From Winogradskyella ouciana (GTDB lineage Bacteria; Bacteroidota; Bacteroidia; Flavobacteriales; Flavobacteriaceae), in contig NZ_WJYA01000008.1 in assembly GCF_009709615.1 (NCBI RefSeq), forward strand, positions 1 to 64,000: a stretch of DNA of 64,000 nt, read 5' to 3'. Each line of letters starts with the position of its first letter. Within the stretch, counting starts at the first letter, position 1. A program made the translations under genes and the position numbers. Below the pieces are notes generated by a model. That model searched no databases, was not told the DNA's origin, and was given only the letters and a program-made list of their open reading frames with translations. Positions 30,414 to 39,513 of the stretch are shown here, in pieces.

Positions 30414-31154
30414 TTAATCAGAGAGTTCCTTTTCAATAGAATTTAAAAGCGATTCAATATTTTTTATTACTCCCTCACCTCTGTTTTGAACTGCCGCATT
30501 CTCAAAAGCTATTGCAGATAATAATTTCAGAAAAGCATCATCAGTTCTTATTTTGTTGTAATCTTCCTGAGAAATTTTAAAATCTCCATAGTATTTTCTG
30601 CTTAAATTGAATTGCATAGTGAAATATTTCAATAATAGTGGTTCGCTATGTAATGCATGAAAACGCAAACGCTCCTCCTCGTACCTTTTGTAGTAAGGAT
30701 AAGACCTTTCGTAAAGCAGAGAAATATCATTTCTTAAACTATCGTTTGAAATTACTTCTACACCTTTAGATTGCAATAATTGATATCCACTTTTGTTAGG
30801 ATCAAAATGAGGTGTAACTCTAAGAATAGAAATGACTTTAAAAATCGAATCGTTAGGGAATTCATTATTCTTAATAAATTCTCTAACATCTAAACTTGCA
30901 CTATTTATATTGTCCATATAGGACACATCGTCTTGTAATTCTTCGAGATCCATACTTAAATTAACATGAAGTTCTTTGAGTATTTTCTCTTCCAGATTTT
31001 TTGTTTTTCTTTCGTCATTCCAATTGTTGATTTGAAGCGCAATAAGAATCCCAATGACCACAAGGACGATTTCGCCTATAGCATACAACAAGTACTTTTT
31101 GGTTCTGTTTTGGTTTATCATAGATTGACGTATGTGACGGAAAAATTTAATCAT
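30414..31154 (-). CDS. DUF6090-type array protein, copy 7 (LKSKG class)
   Basis: 246 aa. Membrane entry AIGEIVLVVIG (Val for Ile, shared with copies 17 and 20). Second-class core GYQLLQSKGVEVISNDSLRN followed by ISLLYERSYPYYKRYEEERL. The body between the membrane and core is acidic (DLEELQDDVSYMD). It ends IEKELSD and starts 5 bp after copy 8. Confidence 0.85.
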   Translation of the reverse strand: MIKFFRHIRQSMINQNRTKKYLLYAIGEIVLVVIGILIALQINNWNDERKTKNLEEKILKELHVNLSMDLEELQDDVSYMDNINSASLDVREFIKNNEFPNDSIFKVISILRVTPHFDPNKSGYQLLQSKGVEVISNDSLRNDISLLYERSYPYYKRYEEERLRFHALHSEPLLLKYFTMQFNLSRKYYGDFKISQEDYNKIRTDDAFLKLLSAIAFENAAVQNRGEGVIKNIESLLNSIEKELSD

Positions 31155-31159
31155 TGGTT

Positions 31160-31909
31160 TTAAAGTTCATTCTCAATTAAGCTTATTAAGCTTTTAATAT
31201 CATTATGCAATACTATACGTTCACCAATCAAATTGTCAACAACTAATAGTTTCAGTGCAAGCGTACTCGTTATTTCTTTGTTTTGCAATAATGTCCGATA
31301 ATCATTTTGGCCAATTTCAGTAAGCTTAAATTTGGGGTTTCTTTCATTTAGCATTTTTACGATATCAAGGTATTTTATAGTAACCTTATCGACATTAAGT
31401 TGTTGGACGGTCATGTTATCATCGACTTGAAAACGAAGATCAGTCATTGAGTTTTCCAGTTTAGTTAGTCTATCCTTAATTTGTTGATTTGTTATTAGCG
31501 ATACCTTGCCCGAAGATTTAATATCACTATAGGTTTGAATAATTGGTGAAGTAGTTTGTAAACTTAAAAAAGACTCATAAAAAAGAGAATCTGCCTTAGA
31601 ATGGTCAAAATATCGTTCTCTTTCTGGTGAATCGGTTAAAATAATTTGAAGGCTTTTTGATATGGTTTGCTCTCTGATAATTTGACTTTTAGATTCCTGT
31701 AAGGCCTGCTTTAAATCTGTTGTGAGATTTAAAAGAATTTTATCTTCTTCTAAATTAATTTTTCTATTTTCATTCCAATTATTGATTTGTAGTGCAATGA
31801 GAATCCCTATTACGACGAGAATGATTTCACCAATGGCATAGAGCAGATATTTTTTGGTTCTGTTTTCTTCCATAAGTTTATATCTAATATGTCTAAAAAA
31901 TTTTATCAT
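31160..31909 (-). CDS. DUF6090-type array protein, copy 8
   Basis: 249 aa. The start is MIKFFRHIRYKLMEENRTKK, a mix of the HIR beginning with the YKLM form of the KYLKY copies, which suggests a recombinant 5' end. Core YSDIKSSGKVSLITNQQIKD. The body holds two threonine/leucine-rich helices and ends SLIENEL. One base separates it from copy 9. Confidence 0.85.
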   Translation of the reverse strand: MIKFFRHIRYKLMEENRTKKYLLYAIGEIILVVIGILIALQINNWNENRKINLEEDKILLNLTTDLKQALQESKSQIIREQTISKSLQIILTDSPERERYFDHSKADSLFYESFLSLQTTSPIIQTYSDIKSSGKVSLITNQQIKDRLTKLENSMTDLRFQVDDNMTVQQLNVDKVTIKYLDIVKMLNERNPKFKLTEIGQNDYRTLLQNKEITSTLALKLLVVDNLIGERIVLHNDIKSLISLIENEL

Positions 31910-31910
31910 C

Positions 31911-32720
31911 TTAGTTACTCATATCAATTTCATTATTAATCATTTTTAAGATTTGTTCTGTTCTCACTCTTAAAGCTTCGTTACCTGATTTTTGTAAACT
32001 AGATATCGTGTTCCTATACGACACTTTGTTTATAATCTCTAGTTTGTTTTTGGGTTGGTTTATGATTTGAATTGCTAGCGCTTTAAGCTCATTATCATTG
32101 ACTGTTTTATTTTTGAAAGGATAAAAGTCATTGAATTTTTTAACCATTCTCTCAGAATTCCCATAAGAAGCAAATCCACCTACTTTAACAAAAGTGTCAG
32201 TTGTTAAGTTATCTACGAGATTGGTGTTGTTGATATTTGTGTTTTTGGCAAATAAGTCTATTTGTTGATTAAAGGCTATGAGCTCCTCTTTTAACTCTGT
32301 ATTTTGAATGATATTAATTTGATTAGAATTCAACATCTGTAAAAGCGTTGTGTTTGCATTAGAAAATGTCCAGCGTGTTGTTAGATCATTCAATTTTGGA
32401 AAAACACTGTCCATATCATCAAAACCTCCATTCAATTCGAAATGCTCAATAATATCATTTGAATGGTCGATTATAATATTTTCATAATCAATATAGACAT
32501 CTAACATACTTATCTGAGTTTTTAAATCGCCCTTTAAATTGTGTAGATATGTAATTTCCTGATTGCGCAATTTTTTATTTTCATTCCAATTATTAATCTG
32601 AAGCGCAATGAGTATCCCAATAACCACGAGTATGATTTCACCAATCGCATAGAGCAAATATTTTTTGGTTCTGTTTTGGTTTATCATGGATTGACGAATA
32701 TGGCGGAAAAATTTTATCAT
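31911..32720 (-). CDS. DUF6090-type array protein, copy 9
   Basis: 269 aa, among the longest. Standard start; membrane segment followed by ENKKLRNQEITYLHN. Core TTLLQMLNSNQINIIQNTEL, where the usual Ser-Thr-Gly-Asn is Asn-Ser-Asn-Gln. The body is asparagine-rich (AKNTNINNTNLVDN). It overlaps copy 10 by ATGA, so its start and the copy 10 stop share bases. Confidence 0.85.
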   Translation of the reverse strand: MIKFFRHIRQSMINQNRTKKYLLYAIGEIILVVIGILIALQINNWNENKKLRNQEITYLHNLKGDLKTQISMLDVYIDYENIIIDHSNDIIEHFELNGGFDDMDSVFPKLNDLTTRWTFSNANTTLLQMLNSNQINIIQNTELKEELIAFNQQIDLFAKNTNINNTNLVDNLTTDTFVKVGGFASYGNSERMVKKFNDFYPFKNKTVNDNELKALAIQIINQPKNKLEIINKVSYRNTISSLQKSGNEALRVRTEQILKMINNEIDMSN

Positions 32721-33469
32721 TGGGAGAGTGCTTTCAATTCGTTATTAATATCATTTATTATGGCTTTTAATTTTGCCTTGATACTCATTGTATACATCAA
32801 GAACAATCTGCTTTGGGTGGCATACGTTCTAATCATTGTTTGATACCTTTTATTGGTTTTTAGCGCTTCATAATCGTGTGGAACCATTCTTGCATCAATG
32901 ATGCCTTCGTGGCTTAAATCGAAAAACTGGACTACATCAAACAATTCGATACATTGTTCTTGAATGTAGCGGTCCGAGACGAAGAAACCTTTTTCCCAGA
33001 TACGCAAGGATTCATATCTGTTATCGTGCATATTGATAATTTTTTTTCGCAATGAATCATTAGAAATTAAATCTAAACCTTTTGTTTTTAACATATCGTA
33101 GGGTCCATCATTGCTAATAAGTCGGGTGAGCTGTAATGCCGATGCAAAATGGAGACTTAAAGAATCGTGATAAGGCGCATCGGATTTTAATTGTTTTAAA
33201 ATTATAGTACCAGATCTAGATGCCTTGGTAAGGGCTTCAATATTTATATTCAAATCTAAAGTATCTGCCTTAAACCCTTCCTGTAATTCTTTTAGCGCTT
33301 TTATTTCGGCCTTTACGAGCTTTCTGTTTTCATTCCAATTATTAATTTGAAGAGCTATAAGGATCCCAATGACCACGAGAATAATTTCACCAATGGCATA
33401 GAGCAGATATTTTTTGGTTCTGTTCTGATTTATCATGGATTGACGGATATGTCTAAAAAATTTAATCAC
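32717..33469 (-). CDS. DUF6090-type array protein, copy 10 (near-duplicate of copy 15)
   Basis: 250 aa, start GTG (GTGATTAA, overlapping the copy 11 stop by 8 bp). Second-class core YDMLKTKGLDLISNDSLRKK, then MHDNRYESLRIWEKGF. The body is the same as copy 15 except for one residue (Asp against Asn in QLKSDAPY). At DNA level I count 3 differences over about 600 bp of body but around 15 in the first 140 bp, the reverse of the rest of the array. Confidence 0.88.
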   Translation of the reverse strand: MIKFFRHIRQSMINQNRTKKYLLYAIGEIILVVIGILIALQINNWNENRKLVKAEIKALKELQEGFKADTLDLNINIEALTKASRSGTIILKQLKSDAPYHDSLSLHFASALQLTRLISNDGPYDMLKTKGLDLISNDSLRKKIINMHDNRYESLRIWEKGFFVSDRYIQEQCIELFDVVQFFDLSHEGIIDARMVPHDYEALKTNKRYQTMIRTYATQSRLFLMYTMSIKAKLKAIINDINNELKALSQ

Positions 33470-34193
33470 GGTTTTCTAATTCTTTATCTATTAAATCAAT
33501 TAAATATTTGGTGCGCTCTAATAAAAGTTCGCATTTATTTCTACTATTTTCTGCACTATAGCTCCTACCCTCTAATTGCTTAAACAATTCATATTTTTGA
33601 TCTGGCATTAAATCGTTTTTAAGATAAAGCGTACCGTTATCCCTAAGATTAATTCCCAATTTATTATTTAGCACATAGGTCCCAAACTGACTATTCACTC
33701 TATATAGATTGTTATGATTTACAACCGACTCGGTATAATCCAAAAACTGATAGTACTCCACTATATCTTTATGTAATTGCGGATTGCTTATTACGGCTGT
33801 CTTTCCTCCAGTACCCATATTATTAAAAGTGGCCTTGTTGGCCACAAACGTTAGACGTACAGAAAGGGTGTCTAGCAGAACTGCAAGTCTCTTAACCTCA
33901 ATATTAGAATTAAGCATATTAAGACAAGAGTCTGCATAGGCCATAAAAAAGTTTTCCTTATCTATTTGTCTTTGAATTATTTTCTCTTGAAGATTAAGGT
34001 CGCTTTTTAAACTAATTAAGGTTCTTTTTTCAAGATTTTTGTTTAAGCGGTTATTATTCCAATTATTGATTTGTAGCGCTATTAATATCCCAATAACCAC
34101 AAGGATGATTTCTCCGATGGCGTAGAGCAGGTATTTTGAAAAACGATTTTCTTTAATCATGTTATTGCGGATTTTACGAAAGAATTGAATCAT
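33462..34193 (-). CDS. DUF6090-type array protein, copy 11 (FFRKIR start)
   Basis: 243 aa. The start is MIQFFRKIRNNMIKENRFSK, one of only four FFRKIR-type starts in the array, and like the other three it is directly preceded by a hairpin element (E2, 2 bp gap). Core TFNNMGTGGKTAVISNPQLH. The body contains LRDNGTLYLKNDLMPDQKYE. It ends DKELENRD, the last two residues being written inside the start of copy 10. Confidence 0.85.
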   Translation of the reverse strand: MIQFFRKIRNNMIKENRFSKYLLYAIGEIILVVIGILIALQINNWNNNRLNKNLEKRTLISLKSDLNLQEKIIQRQIDKENFFMAYADSCLNMLNSNIEVKRLAVLLDTLSVRLTFVANKATFNNMGTGGKTAVISNPQLHKDIVEYYQFLDYTESVVNHNNLYRVNSQFGTYVLNNKLGINLRDNGTLYLKNDLMPDQKYELFKQLEGRSYSAENSRNKCELLLERTKYLIDLIDKELENRD

Positions 34194-34195
34194 AA

Positions 34196-34303
34196 TTATC
34201 TTATTTTATTGTTTCCGCAAGCGGCTATCTCAACCAAATGTCCACAGGACATTTGATTTTGCTTTGCAAAATTTAGTTTCGATAATCTAAAAAACTTAAT
34301 CAT
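34196..34303 (-). repeat. Array hairpin element E2 with micro-ORF
   Basis: The stub MIKFFRLSK leads into stem CAAATGTCC / GGACATTTG (loop 3) and a second stem ATTTTGC / GCAAAAT with a 3-base loop. Compared with E1 and E3 both arms of the first stem changed together, so pairing is kept while the encoded residues change (QMSCGHLVE against QRSGRPLVE). The frame is open for 35 codons and stops 2 bp before copy 11. Confidence 0.75.
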
Positions 34304-34304
34304 G

Positions 34305-35072
34305 TTATTTTGCTAATTCTTCATTCAATTCCGCGAGAATATTGTTAGTTAATTCCTTTATAGCATTTTGGTAATCTAGCCTGTTTTGCTCTAAACCAAA
34401 CTTCATTATTAAATTACCCAAAAATGTTTCGTTGTTCATATGCTGCTCAATTACCATTAGCTTTTCACTTTCACTAATTGATTGTTCTTCCCACTTAAGA
34501 TAACCATGCAAAACTTCTGGAAACAGTTTTGTTGAATAATGACTGGATTTATCTACCAATGCGGTGGCAAGAGCCACAGCCATGGTTTCGTCCTCAAAGC
34601 CAAATTTTACTTCTGCGGAAAATTTTGCCAACAGTTGTACAAGGTTTTGATTTTGTATGGTTCCCGTTTTACCAGAACCTATCATGGCATCATAAGTACC
34701 ATTAACGGGTTCTATCCGCCAATAGGAAAAAGCACCTCTATAGATATACTCACCCAGTGTATTTAAGTCAATTTCTGTATTACCTCTTCGCATCTCACTA
34801 ATAAGTTGTCGGCAATATTCAACCACTCTTGTTTGTTTCTTTATGGTTTCATCTAAATTGGTACTGGTCTCTTCAAAATCATCTTTAAGGGATTTAAGAA
34901 TTTGTTGTTCTTCATTTCTTTCTAGCCTGTTGGTATTCCAATTATTGATTTGGAGTGCTAGAAGAATACCAATGACCACTAGTATAATTTCGCCAATGGC
35001 GTATTTAAGGTACTTTCCTTTTTTGTTTTGTTCCATGAGGTTATATCTTATTTGACGGAAAAATTTAATCAT
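34305..35072 (-). CDS. DUF6090-type array protein, copy 12
   Basis: 255 aa. Start MIKFFRQIRYNLMEQNKKGK with KYLKYAIGE; the membrane segment reads GILLALQINNW. Core TYDAMIGSGKTGTIQNQNLV, with a body of EVKFGFEDETMAVALATALV. It ends LNEELAK; the E2 micro-ORF starts 1 bp after its stop. Overlaps the copy 13 stop by 8 bp. Confidence 0.85.
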   Translation of the reverse strand: MIKFFRQIRYNLMEQNKKGKYLKYAIGEIILVVIGILLALQINNWNTNRLERNEEQQILKSLKDDFEETSTNLDETIKKQTRVVEYCRQLISEMRRGNTEIDLNTLGEYIYRGAFSYWRIEPVNGTYDAMIGSGKTGTIQNQNLVQLLAKFSAEVKFGFEDETMAVALATALVDKSSHYSTKLFPEVLHGYLKWEEQSISESEKLMVIEQHMNNETFLGNLIMKFGLEQNRLDYQNAIKELTNNILAELNEELAK

Positions 35073-35805
35073 TCGTTAATAGAATTATTTTATTTATCAA
35101 CTTCTCTAATCGGCTCAATACCAATCTATAATTTACTACTGCCCATCCTAAGTTATCTAATTGGTTTTCAAATTCAATATCATTAAATAGCTTTACATAA
35201 TCCACATTAAACTTGGATGATTCTTCCCAAGCCATTAGAGAATACTTGTCAATATTTTTCATGGATGCATTTTCGGTTAGATATGGTATTACCATATGCT
35301 GGTTAAAGTCATCTAAAGTTTTCCAGGCCTCATCTAATTCGTCAAACTCAGCAGACCAATTAAGAAGCTCGTGTCTAAGGGAATCATTTGTAATAAGGTT
35401 TAGGTTGCCTGTGGATAAGATTTCTGTCAAGGTATTCTGTGTTGGGTGATATTCAAAAACGTCTACTGCAGCTGCCAGTAAGCTGTCTATATTTTCTTTT
35501 TGAAGTTCCTTTTCATCTGCCTTCATTTTTGACATTAGATACCGAATAGCCTCTTCTGTCTCCTCATATTGGCGAATGCTTTTCTTAATTTTTATTAAGT
35601 TATTGCTAAACTCTGAGTTAAAATTTGCTCGCATCTCATTTTCTAACTCACTATTATTACGCTGTTCTTTCCAATTATTAATCTGCAATGCAATTAAAAT
35701 CCCAATAACCACCAGAATAATTTCGCCGATGGCGTAAATTAAATACTTGTTGAATTTATTTTCAGACAGGAGACTTTGACGTATGTTTCGGAAGAATTTA
35801 ATCAT
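35065..35805 (-). CDS. DUF6090-type array protein, copy 13
   Basis: 246 aa. Start MIKFFRNIRQSLLSENKFNK with KYLIYAIGE. Core TLTEILSTGNLNLITNDSLR matches the first-class consensus almost exactly, followed by HELLNWSAEFDELDEAW. It resembles copy 16 in the C-terminal half (VDYVKLFNDIEFENQLDN against NMALFDDVRFENQIDE). The final TND lies in the 8-bp overlap with copy 12. Confidence 0.85.
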   Translation of the reverse strand: MIKFFRNIRQSLLSENKFNKYLIYAIGEIILVVIGILIALQINNWKEQRNNSELENEMRANFNSEFSNNLIKIKKSIRQYEETEEAIRYLMSKMKADEKELQKENIDSLLAAAVDVFEYHPTQNTLTEILSTGNLNLITNDSLRHELLNWSAEFDELDEAWKTLDDFNQHMVIPYLTENASMKNIDKYSLMAWEESSKFNVDYVKLFNDIEFENQLDNLGWAVVNYRLVLSRLEKLINKIILLTND

Positions 35806-36542
35806 CGATTTTTATTTAAATAGTTTACAATTGAGTCTCTTATTGATAATGATTCTTTGTATTGAACGACGTATCTTCTGTTTAGTGCGTGGCCATAGGT
35901 AATTTCTTGATTTATAAGTCCAATAAAGTCTGGTTGTTTTAATGATTTAAAAACTAATTTCAAATCTCTTGGATCCATGTTTTTAGGATCAGAGGGAACG
36001 TATGGAATTAAAGAATTTATTCTGCCTGCATAATCTGTTTTGAGATTATCAAGATATGATCTTGAAAATTCGATGTAACTATAATAACCAGAAATGCTAT
36101 TGCGAATAGCCTCATTTTGGATGAGGCTTAGATTACCAGTACTTATAAGATCCCTGAATGTGTTGTCATTCATGGGTATTCCGCCTATGCTACCAATACC
36201 GCCTTTACCTATCGAACCAACAAATTCAATAGTGTCCTTAGGCTTATAATCGCCATAAAAATAGTCTTTTGCCAAACGGAGTCCATTGAGCTTAGAATCA
36301 TACCGCAATACCCATCCGTTAACATAACTAACACTATCTCTTTTTAGATCTTTTAATAAGTTCTGTAGATAGCTTGTTTCTATAATTTGATTTTTCCTAT
36401 TTTCATTCCAATTGTTGATCTGCAGCGCAATGAGAATTCCAATAACCACGAGTATGATTTCACCAATCGCATAGAGCAAATATTTTTTGGTTCTGTTCTG
36501 GTTTATCATAGTCTGACGTATATGGCGGAAAAATTTTATCAT
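35802..36542 (-). CDS. DUF6090-type array protein, copy 14
   Basis: 246 aa. Start MIKFFRHIRQTMINQN (Thr for Ser). A glycine-rich loop (GSIGKGGIGSIGGIPMND) precedes the core TFRDLISTGNLSLIQNEAIR, then SISGYYSYIEFSRSYLDN. ATGA overlaps on both sides join it to copies 13 and 15. It ends IVNYLNKNR. Confidence 0.85.
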   Translation of the reverse strand: MIKFFRHIRQTMINQNRTKKYLLYAIGEIILVVIGILIALQINNWNENRKNQIIETSYLQNLLKDLKRDSVSYVNGWVLRYDSKLNGLRLAKDYFYGDYKPKDTIEFVGSIGKGGIGSIGGIPMNDNTFRDLISTGNLSLIQNEAIRNSISGYYSYIEFSRSYLDNLKTDYAGRINSLIPYVPSDPKNMDPRDLKLVFKSLKQPDFIGLINQEITYGHALNRRYVVQYKESLSIRDSIVNYLNKNR

Positions 36543-37291
36543 TGGGAGAGTGCTTTCAATTCGTTATTAATATCATTTATTATGGCTTTTAATTTTGCCT
36601 TGATACTCATTGTATACATCAAGAACAATCTGCTTTGGGTGGCATACGTTCTAATCATTGTTTGATACCTTTTATTGGTTTTTAGCGCTTCATAATCGTG
36701 TGGAACCATTCTTGCATCAATGATGCCTTCGTGGCTTAAATCGAAAAACTGGACTACATCAAACAATTCGATACATTGTTCTTGAATGTAGCGGTCCGAG
36801 ACGAAGAAACCTTTTTCCCAGATACGCAAGGATTCATATCTGTTATCGTGCATATTGATAATTTTTTTTCGCAATGAATCATTCGAAATTAAATCTAAAC
36901 CTTTTGTTTTTAACATATCGTAGGGTCCATCATTGCTAATAAGTCGGGTGAGCTGTAATGCCGATGCAAAATGGAGACTTAAAGAATCGTGATAAGGCGC
37001 ATTGGATTTTAATTGTTTTAAAATTATAGTACCAGATCTAGATGCCTTGGTAAGGGCTTCAATATTTATATTCAAATCTAAAGTATCTGCCTTGAACCCT
37101 TCCTGTAATTCTTTTAGCGCTTTTATTTCGGCCTTTACGAGCTTTCTGTTTTCATTCCAATTATTAATCTGCAGCGCAATAAGAATCCCAATGACCACGA
37201 GAATGATTTCACCAATAGCATAGAGCAAATATTTTTTGGTTCTGTTCTGATTTATCATGGATTGGCGAATATGGCGGAAAAACTTTATCAT
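36539..37291 (-). CDS. DUF6090-type array protein, copy 15 (near-duplicate of copy 10)
   Basis: 250 aa, ATG start. The body equals that of copy 10 but for one residue, 3.8 kb away, with copies 11 to 14 between them. Its first 140 bp instead match other HIRQ copies. The bases just before the stop and the junction to the next gene are also the same in both, so the duplicated block includes the junction. It is the most recent visible event in the array. Confidence 0.88.
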   Translation of the reverse strand: MIKFFRHIRQSMINQNRTKKYLLYAIGEIILVVIGILIALQINNWNENRKLVKAEIKALKELQEGFKADTLDLNINIEALTKASRSGTIILKQLKSNAPYHDSLSLHFASALQLTRLISNDGPYDMLKTKGLDLISNDSLRKKIINMHDNRYESLRIWEKGFFVSDRYIQEQCIELFDVVQFFDLSHEGIIDARMVPHDYEALKTNKRYQTMIRTYATQSRLFLMYTMSIKAKLKAIINDINNELKALSQ

Positions 37292-38022
37292 TGTTGTGTC
37301 ACTTTTTCTAAAATTTCTGAAATAATGTCGTCAGCTTCCTCTAAATATTGTTTCATAAATTGTGCATATAAAACTTTTTCGTCTATTTGATTCTCAAACC
37401 TCACGTCATCAAACAGTGCCATATTACTCACATTCAATGAGGATGCTTCGGTTTCTATACGCTTGTGGTTTATGTTACGTATAGAGCCATACGCTTTTAT
37501 ATAATCTATAATGTCTTGAGAACTTTTTTCTACTCTTCGATTCCATTCTTCTATGATACTTATATGCTTTTCCCAATTAAATAGTAGTCTTTTAAGTGTA
37601 TCATTTTTAATCAATATTAATTTACCTGTGTTTTTTAGTTCATTAAGCGTGAAATTTTTTGGCTTCCAAGTAGGAAAAAAAAGAGACTTCTCAATCATCT
37701 TATTAAATTCTTCTTCCGAAACATTAATTTTTTCTTCACCTATGACAGCCAATATGTCTAATCCTCCATTTTTTGTATAGTCTACAGACTTTAATACGTT
37801 TTGTAACTCATTACGGTTAGCTTCAAATTCTTGTAAAAGGTTTTCTTTAATATTCAGCAATTCGTTATTTGCTTTTCTTTCCTCATTCCAATTATTAACC
37901 TGCAAAGCAATGAGAATTCCTATTACTACCAGGATGATTTCGCCAATAGCGTATTTGAGGTATCGACCTGTTTTATTTTTACTCATAAGCTTGTATCGTA
38001 TTTGACGGAAGAATTTAATCAT
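37288..38022 (-). CDS. DUF6090-type array protein, copy 16
   Basis: 244 aa from ATG 38022 (overlaps copy 17 by 8 bp; a start two codons earlier is not supported by siblings). Start MIKFFRQIRYKLMSKNKTGR with RYLKYAIGE and LQVNNWN. Core TLNELKNTGKLILIKNDTLK, then RLLFNWEKHISIIEEWNRRV. C-terminal half related to copy 13. It ends LEKVTQQ and overlaps copy 15 by ATGA. Confidence 0.85.
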   Translation of the reverse strand: MIKFFRQIRYKLMSKNKTGRYLKYAIGEIILVVIGILIALQVNNWNEERKANNELLNIKENLLQEFEANRNELQNVLKSVDYTKNGGLDILAVIGEEKINVSEEEFNKMIEKSLFFPTWKPKNFTLNELKNTGKLILIKNDTLKRLLFNWEKHISIIEEWNRRVEKSSQDIIDYIKAYGSIRNINHKRIETEASSLNVSNMALFDDVRFENQIDEKVLYAQFMKQYLEEADDIISEILEKVTQQ

Positions 38023-38767
38023 TAGCATCTAGGTTTTGATCAATATGTTGAATTAACCCTTTTGAGTTACTTAAGGAATATTCCATTTCGTCTTTGGTCA
38101 GTCTAAAAAGAATTCGCTTAAAATTGCTAATTCCTTGAAATGCTGCAGCCAAATGCGCTAAGTCAATATCTTTCCAAACTAACGAATCAATAAGCTTACC
38201 TTGGTCGTGCAAGTCGGTAGAGCCAAAAGTGTATGTATCGACATACTGCGCCAACTTTGCCCTGTAATCTTTGGTAATGCTCTCAACCATACCTTCTCGG
38301 TAAAATTTACCATTGTAATAATCTTTTATATGGGCTTTAAGGGAATCATTCATTACATCAATGAGTCCTGTGTCATTTAAACTTTTATAGGCGTTGGTGT
38401 TGTAAAAGATTGGATTGTTCCAATTTGGGTTGAATTCATTTCGGGTAATTTTCAACAGTGTATCAACCGTTGCTTTTGGCATTGCCATACGCTCTCTAAG
38501 TGATTCATTGAGCTGATATTGATAATTTACATCTGGTAGATGATTGGCAATTAAAAGTGAATCTTGAACCAAATCTGTTTTTAAAGCCTTGAGGGCTTTA
38601 TTTAAATTGGCATTTGTTTTTCTTTCTTCGTTCCAATTATTAATCTGAAGCGCAATGAGAATCCCAATAACCACAAGGACGATTTCTCCAATGGCATAGA
38701 GCAGATACTTTGAAGTCCTGTTTTCTTTTACGAGTCGTTGTCTAATATGTCGAAAGAATTTTATCAT
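38015..38767 (-). CDS. DUF6090-type array protein, copy 17
   Basis: 250 aa. Start MIKFFRHIRQRLVKENRTSK, shared with copy 20, with AIGEIVLVVIG. Core AYKSLNDTGLIDVMNDSLKA, then HIKDYYNGKFYREGM. The proximal body is built of LKALKTDLVQDSLLIANHLP. The last three codons, AND, run into the start of copy 16. Confidence 0.85.
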   Translation of the reverse strand: MIKFFRHIRQRLVKENRTSKYLLYAIGEIVLVVIGILIALQINNWNEERKTNANLNKALKALKTDLVQDSLLIANHLPDVNYQYQLNESLRERMAMPKATVDTLLKITRNEFNPNWNNPIFYNTNAYKSLNDTGLIDVMNDSLKAHIKDYYNGKFYREGMVESITKDYRAKLAQYVDTYTFGSTDLHDQGKLIDSLVWKDIDLAHLAAAFQGISNFKRILFRLTKDEMEYSLSNSKGLIQHIDQNLDAND

Positions 38768-39513
38768 CTTAAATTTTCTAATTCATCATTGATTAGCGCA
38801 GTACATTCTAGTATATTTTGCTCTAATTGCCTATAGTTATTAAGCATATACACTCTCAGGTCTTCATTCATTACAATGGCATTTTTAAATTCTACATCAT
38901 TTTTAAGTGTCTCAAAATTGATTGGTTGTCCTAACTGTTCGCCAGTTATGGAATTATTATCTTTTTTTCTGACCTCAATTCTGCTTAAAACAGTTGGCAT
39001 TACAATCTGATATTGCATAGCATGGTCATCTTGGATTTCAAAGTCAATTACATTTTGGTAATAGAAAGAATAAAGTTTTGTAATTGCTTTTCTTAAACTG
39101 TCATTAGTAACTATTTCTAACCCCTTAGATTTTAACGTTTCATAGGCACTATAGTTAACCACAGATCTTGTTGTATAAAGTAAGCTCCCATAATAGACAT
39201 CTAATGAATCTGAATATGTAACATTGTGATTAAGACTATTTAAAACAATTCGACTTGCATTAAGCCTTGTTTCATTAAAACCTATATTAAATCTTACATC
39301 TTCTAAATCTGCTTTTAAATTATTGGCAATTTCATGGAGATACTTTATTTGTACCTCCTTGGTTTGCATGTCGGTATTCCAGTTGTTAAACTGTAACGCA
39401 ATCAGAATCCCAATAACCACGAGGATAATTTCGCCAATGGCGTAGAGTAGATACTTGCTGAACTTACTTTCAGCAACTAAGCGTTTTCGTATATTTCTAA
39501 AGAGTTTAATCAT
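38764..39513 (-). CDS. DUF6090-type array protein, copy 18 (LKSKG class)
   Basis: 249 aa from ATG 39513; the frame extends upstream to 39642 only because it passes through copy 19 in another frame. Start MIKLFRNIRKRLVAESKFSK, and LQFNNWN for LQINNWN. Second-class core AYETLKSKGLEIVTNDSLRK, then AITKLYSFYYQNVIDFE. Overlaps copy 19 by 8 bp and copy 17 by ATGA. Confidence 0.85.
   Translation of the reverse strand: MIKLFRNIRKRLVAESKFSKYLLYAIGEIILVVIGILIALQFNNWNTDMQTKEVQIKYLHEIANNLKADLEDVRFNIGFNETRLNASRIVLNSLNHNVTYSDSLDVYYGSLLYTTRSVVNYSAYETLKSKGLEIVTNDSLRKAITKLYSFYYQNVIDFEIQDDHAMQYQIVMPTVLSRIEVRKKDNNSITGEQLGQPINFETLKNDVEFKNAIVMNEDLRVYMLNNYRQLEQNILECTALINDELENLR

Noticed and set aside
33347..37223. 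Plus-strand reading frames opposite the conserved 5' modules of the array
   Set aside because: They recur only because the minus-strand 5' module is repeated, and have no own start context or conserved protein features.
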